Shown: piece by piece, positions 6,746 to 9,205 of the stretch
Position numbering within the stretch: the stretch's first letter is position 1
Layout of the letters: each line of letters starts with the position of its first letter
Origin: Chloroflexota bacterium
GTDB lineage: Bacteria > Chloroflexota > Dehalococcoidia > GIF9 > UBA5629
Assembly: GCA_026389695.1 (NCBI GenBank)
Contig: JAPLHI010000204.1
Span: 1-9,205 of the forward strand
Direction of reading: 5' to 3'
DNA: 9,205 nt
Position numbers and translations under genes: made by a program
The notes under the pieces: generated by a model
Told to the model about the DNA's origin: nothing
Databases searched by the model: none
Seen by the model: only the letters and a program-made list of their open reading frames with translations

Positions 6746-6779
6746 GGGACATAGTGGTAAAAAGTGGTAAAAAGGGGGA
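6722..6779 (+). promoter_or_regulatory. Array of MraZ-type boxes (TGGG/GTGG direct repeats)
   Basis: Boxes on the plus strand read AGTGGGG (T at 6724), AGTGTTC (6736), AATGGGA (6745), AGTGGTA (6755), AGTGGTA (6765) and AAGGGGG (aligned position 6775), with spacings of 12, 9, 10, 10 and 10 nt. MraZ is known to bind TGGGN-type direct repeats at 10-nt period, upstream of its own operon. mraZ is the second gene downstream, so autoregulation is the natural reading. The last box coincides with the G-run used as ribosome-binding site. Box assignment is by eye; four boxes are good and two degenerate. Confidence 0.75.
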
Positions 6780-6785
6780 AATAAT

Positions 6786-7151
6786 ATGATAATGTATCGC
6801 AACAATAGCGACCTTGCGTCTGAGGATATTTTTTCCTTCCTTAAAGAAAATGAATTTACAGGAGCAAAGCTGCGACTGCTTTTTTTCTGGTGCAGGCACC
6901 CGCAGGCTAAATTTGATCTTGATTGTATAGCACGTTTTCTGGACACCACTCACCACCACCTGCATGAAATGCTGAGAGATCTAATAGAGAAAGGTATGGT
7001 AAAAGAACAGTATTGCAGTAGCGGAATGGCCAATTATTCAATTAATCCTGAGCATATTGTAAGTGATTACATTTCAGAATTAGCCAAATTGGATTGGAGC
7101 GCTTTAAGAAGCATAGAAGGCGAGCTGGAAAAGGAAGCGTTACCAGCATAA
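6786..7151 (+). CDS. Winged-helix-like small protein, first gene of the mraZ operon
   Basis: I do not recognise this 121-residue protein as a named family. Its middle reads as a winged helix-turn-helix: helix GAKLRLLFFWCRHP (26-39), helix DLDCIARFL (44-52), a probable recognition helix THHHLHEMLRDLIEKG (55-70), and a short wing MVKEQYCSSGMANYSI (71-86). The C-terminal tail (87-121) is helical and acidic (SIEGELEKEAL), possibly for dimerisation. Overall it resembles small MarR/ArsR-like or Rrf2-sized regulators without metal-binding cysteine pairs; the HHH at 56-58 is unusual in a recognition helix. ATG6786 has a G-run (6774-6778) 7 nt upstream; ATG6792 is a possible alternative start. It lies 26 nt before mraZ behind the MraZ-box promoter, so it is probably co-transcribed with the division genes. 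A regulatory role is inferred from fold and place only. Confidence 0.8.
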   Translation: MIMYRNNSDLASEDIFSFLKENEFTGAKLRLLFFWCRHPQAKFDLDCIARFLDTTHHHLHEMLRDLIEKGMVKEQYCSSGMANYSINPEHIVSDYISELAKLDWSALRSIEGELEKEALPA

Positions 7152-7177
7152 TTTAATTGGATTTTTAGTGGTTTATC

Positions 7178-7606
7178 ATGTTTGTTGGTGAATACGAATA
7201 TAAGGTAGATAACAAGGGGCGACTGCCTCTTCCGCCTAAGTTCCGCAAGGAAATAGACGACGGCCTTATGCTGACCATGGTGGCGGACAATTGCATCACC
7301 GCCTATACAAAAAACGATTGGGCGAAAATGACAACCAGTCAAGCTCCCGGTAGTTTTTTAATGTCGGATAAACAAAGGAAGTTGAACCGCTTCATTTTCG
7401 GTAATGCAAATGAAGCCACTATTGACAATCAGGGCAGAAGTTCATTACCTGCAAATTTGCGCGAACGTGTTTCGATCAAAGACAGCGCGGTAATAGCCGG
7501 AATCAACAATTACTTCGAAATCTGGAGTCCCGATCTCTGGAAAAAGGAACGGCTCACAACTGATGAAGCTCGTCAGTATATGGATATTCTGGAGGAGCGA
7601 AAATGA
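7178..7606 (+). CDS. mraZ: Transcriptional regulator MraZ
   Basis: MraZ is a DNA-binding repressor of the division and cell-wall cluster that forms a ring of double AbrB-like domains. Both domains are present in 142 residues, the usual length: DNKGRLPLPPKFR (11-23) and DNQGRSSLPANLR (83-95), each with the D.xGR...P..R signature, plus the starting MFVGEYEYKVD. The linker carries KLNRFIFGNANEA (68-80). No strong Shine-Dalgarno is seen before ATG7178, so translation may depend partly on the upstream gene 26 nt away. The gene ends in an ATGA overlap with rsmH. Its likely binding sites are the boxes at 6722-6779. Confidence 0.97.
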   Translation: MFVGEYEYKVDNKGRLPLPPKFRKEIDDGLMLTMVADNCITAYTKNDWAKMTTSQAPGSFLMSDKQRKLNRFIFGNANEATIDNQGRSSLPANLRERVSIKDSAVIAGINNYFEIWSPDLWKKERLTTDEARQYMDILEERK

Positions 7607-8538
7607 CCTTAACACTGACCCAAACTCGCCACATCCCGGTCTTATTAGACGAAATTATCGATGCCCTGAATGTCAGGCAAGGCAGGCGCTATGTAGACTG
7701 CACGCTTGGCGGGGGTGGACATGCGTTATCCATACTTCAAAAATGCCAACCGGGGGGGGAACTCCTTGGTATTGATTCAGATCCGGAAGCAATTAAGTTA
7801 GCCCAAAACAGACTATATGATTATTTTGAAAATACAGTATTAATTAATGATAACTTCTCCAATCTCGAGCATATCTGCAACGAAACCGGTTTTATGCCGG
7901 TCCACGGAATTCTTTTTGATTTAGGCCTCTCATCTCTTCAGCTTGATACCGCATGGCGCGGATTTAGTTTTCAACAAAGTGGTCCTTTAGATATGCGGTT
8001 TAACCCGGATGAAAAACTTACGGCGGCTGACATCGTGAATAAATTACCTGAATTCAAACTCGCGCAGCTCATCCGGATATACGGTGAGGAACCCTCTGCT
8101 AACAGAATAGCCAGGAACATAGTAAATAACAGGCCGATAACTGACACAGCTGAACTGGCAGTGATTGTTTCAAATTCTATAAGCCAGCGCCCCATCAGGA
8201 TTCACCCGGCTACCCGCACATTCCAGGCATTAAGAATTGCTGTCAATCGCGAACTGGATTATCTAACATCTGCCCTGGAACAAACAGTCAACTGTCTGGC
8301 TGCCGGAGGAAGATTGGCGGTGATCAGTTATCACTCGCTCGAGGATCGAATTGTTAAGAATTTTATGTCACGTGAAAGCAGAGCCTGTATTTGTCCCAAT
8401 GATATTCCCGAGTGCCGCTGCAACCATCAACCAAAGTTGCAGATTCTAACCAAGAATGTACTTGTACCAACAGATAGGGAGGTCGATTTAAACCCGCGCA
8501 GCCGGAGCGCAAAGCTCAGGGTAGCGCAACGTTTATAA
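7603..8538 (+). CDS. rsmH: 16S rRNA (cytosine-1402-N4)-methyltransferase RsmH
   Basis: RsmH (also MraW) methylates N4 of C1402 in 16S rRNA near the P site using S-adenosylmethionine. The 311-residue protein has the family motifs in order: HIPVLLDE (10-17), VDCTLGGGGHA (31-41) for cofactor binding, GIDSDPEA (56-63), LFDLGLSSLQLD (104-115), GPLDMRF (127-133), HPATRTFQALRIAVN (201-215), ISYHSLEDRIVK (241-252) and LNPRSRSAKLR (296-306). A cysteine group CICPNDIPECRC (262-273) is typical of the C-terminal part. GGAGG (7591-7595) lies 7 nt before the ATG, inside the end of mraZ, and the genes overlap by ATGA, so coupled translation is likely. Length is normal and the gene intact. Confidence 0.98.
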   Translation: MTLTLTQTRHIPVLLDEIIDALNVRQGRRYVDCTLGGGGHALSILQKCQPGGELLGIDSDPEAIKLAQNRLYDYFENTVLINDNFSNLEHICNETGFMPVHGILFDLGLSSLQLDTAWRGFSFQQSGPLDMRFNPDEKLTAADIVNKLPEFKLAQLIRIYGEEPSANRIARNIVNNRPITDTAELAVIVSNSISQRPIRIHPATRTFQALRIAVNRELDYLTSALEQTVNCLAAGGRLAVISYHSLEDRIVKNFMSRESRACICPNDIPECRCNHQPKLQILTKNVLVPTDREVDLNPRSRSAKLRVAQRL

Positions 8539-8550
8539 AAATTAAAATGC

Positions 8551-8556
8551 AGGAGG
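8551..8556 (+). promoter_or_regulatory. Perfect Shine-Dalgarno of the 44-residue ORF
   Basis: AGGAGG lies 9 nt before ATG8566. This full-consensus site is the main argument that the tiny ORF between rsmH and ftsA is translated; it is as strong as the ftsA site. Confidence 0.8.
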
Positions 8557-8565
8557 CAACAGAAA

Positions 8566-8700
8566 ATGATTGTAACTAAAAAAATGGGCACCATTCTGAA
8601 TAATGACAGGAAACTCCTGGCTTTATTCGGAGGAATGGTTTTCGATGGCATCGTTTTCATCAGCCTCATGATCGCCATCGCCATCCTGTACTTCTTATAA
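8566..8700 (+). CDS. 44-residue single-helix membrane microprotein between rsmH and ftsA
   Basis: The short ORF encodes a basic N-terminus (MIVTKKMGTILNNDRK, 1-16) and one hydrophobic segment from about residue 17 to 44 (LLALFGGMVFDG then IVFISLMIAIAILYFL) ending at the stop, so almost the whole second half is a membrane helix with the positive end inside. It has a perfect AGGAGG 9 nt upstream, starts 27 nt after rsmH and ends 59 nt before ftsA, with no other ORF competing. In walled bacteria this slot is held by ftsL, also a single-pass protein but about 100 residues with a long extracellular coiled coil, which is absent here. I know no named family. A division-linked membrane peptide is an inference from position; a neutral leftover is the alternative. 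Confidence 0.75.
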   Translation: MIVTKKMGTILNNDRKLLALFGGMVFDGIVFISLMIAIAILYFL

Positions 8701-8745
8701 CACAATGAATCCAATATTGAATCCGTAAACAATTATTTAACTTAG

Positions 8746-8751
8746 AGGAGG
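8746..8751 (+). promoter_or_regulatory. ftsA: Shine-Dalgarno of ftsA
   Basis: AGGAGG lies 8 nt before ATG8760 and fixes the ftsA start; the stretch 8701-8745 before it shows no convincing separate promoter. Confidence 0.8.
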
Positions 8752-8759
8752 CATAAATT

Positions 8760-9205
8760 ATGGCAAAAAGAATAATCACTGGGATAGATGTGGGAACTAC
8801 CAAGATTTGCACCATAGTTGCCACATTGGATTCCGGAGGCGCTTTGCAGGTGCTTGGTGTCGGCCAGGTACCCTCACACGGATTACACAAAGGTATGGTA
8901 GTCAACGTGGAAGAAGCGCGCGACTCGGTGGCCGAGTCGGTAAAACGGGCTGAGCAGGCCAGTGGCATAAAAATTGAATCGGCGTACGTAGGTGTTACCG
9001 GCAGGCACATAAGTTCATTAAATAGCCATGGTGTTGTGGCAATTCCGCGAACTGACAGGCTCGTCCGCCAGGAAGATCTTTCAAGGGTACTTTCATCTGC
9101 AAAAAACATCAATATACCGGACGATAGAAAAATTCTTCACCAGATACCTCGTGGCTATGCCCTTGATACACAGGAAAAAATTAAGAATCCGGTTGGTATG
9201 CATGG
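8760..9205 (+). CDS. ftsA: Cell division protein FtsA (5' part, cut by the window end)
   Basis: FtsA is the actin-like protein that ties FtsZ filaments to the membrane through a C-terminal amphipathic helix, which is beyond the window. The 148 visible residues cover the first nucleotide-binding subdomain and the FtsA-specific 1C domain: GIDVGTTKICTIVA (8-21) is the phosphate-1 loop, GLHKGMVVNVEEA (41-53) and AYVGVTGRHISSLNSHGVVA (75-94) are family signatures, followed by LHQIPRGYALD (126-136) and IKNPVGMHG. The start ATG8760 has a perfect AGGAGG. In most walled bacteria ftsQ and mur genes precede ftsA; here only a 44-residue ORF separates it from rsmH. ftsZ would be expected next. Confidence 0.96.
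   Translation, partial: MAKRIITGIDVGTTKICTIVATLDSGGALQVLGVGQVPSHGLHKGMVVNVEEARDSVAESVKRAEQASGIKIESAYVGVTGRHISSLNSHGVVAIPRTDRLVRQEDLSRVLSSAKNINIPDDRKILHQIPRGYALDTQEKIKNPVGMH

Noticed and set aside
6705..6965. Antisense ORFs of 78-86 codons over the division promoter and winged-helix gene
   Set aside because: No ribosome-binding site or domain pattern, and they cover the MraZ boxes and a better-supported gene on the other strand.
8427..8732. 101-codon antisense ORF over the rsmH end and the 44-residue ORF
   Set aside because: The plus strand has the perfect AGGAGG and a coherent hydrophobic helix; the antisense frame has neither.
8717..8745. Possible separate promoter for ftsA (TTGAAT followed by AT-rich DNA)
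   Set aside because: No -10 match at 16-18 nt from the TTGAAT; read-through from the upstream promoter explains expression.
8666..9112. 148-codon antisense ORF opposite ftsA
   Set aside because: ftsA motifs are unmistakable on the plus strand; the antisense product has no recognisable pattern or start signal.

Overview
The window is a bacterial chromosome segment, AT-leaning (roughly low-to-mid 40s % G+C by eye), packed with housekeeping genes in two blocks facing away from a shared control region near 6.55-6.78 kb. The most likely source is a Chloroflexota bacterium, probably of the Dehalococcoidia. The basis is a division cluster that runs mraZ-rsmH-(tiny membrane protein)-ftsA with no ftsL, ftsI, mur or ftsQ genes between. 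Dehalococcoides-type bacteria are known to lack peptidoglycan genes while keeping FtsA and FtsZ. This placement is an inference; no rRNA gene is present to settle it.

Left part (1-2296, + strand): a small Zincin_1-type metallopeptidase-family protein with an HEIAHHFGMDD motif, then a 593-residue membrane-anchored protein. The latter has a signal peptide, an N-terminal beta-rich domain, one transmembrane helix, a roughly 200-residue Met/Gln/Pro/Gly repeat region and two C-terminal CARDB-like domains. It meets the next block tail to tail across 24 bp, and a perfect 26-bp palindrome sits in the last codons of the opposing gene.

Middle part (2321-6461, - strand): an apparent four-gene operon read trmD-rplS-priA-def. 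It covers tRNA m1G37 methylation, ribosomal protein L19, the replication-restart helicase PriA and peptide deformylase. Spacing is 35, 5 and 9 nt, and the two downstream genes lack strong ribosome-binding sites, which suggests translational coupling. A candidate extended -10 promoter lies just upstream of trmD.

Right part (6716-9205, + strand): a strong sigma70-type promoter (TTGACA, 18 nt, CATAAT) is overlaid by an array of GTGG/TGGG boxes at about 10-nt spacing, the pattern bound by MraZ. It drives a 121-residue winged-helix-like protein of unknown function, then mraZ, rsmH (ATGA overlap), a 44-residue single-helix membrane microprotein with a perfect AGGAGG site, and ftsA, which runs off the window edge. 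The probable logic is an autoregulated division operon: MraZ represses from the boxes, the upstream winged-helix protein may be a second regulator, and the microprotein occupies the place where ftsL sits in walled bacteria. The most interesting parts are the winged-helix gene under the MraZ boxes and the microprotein before ftsA.
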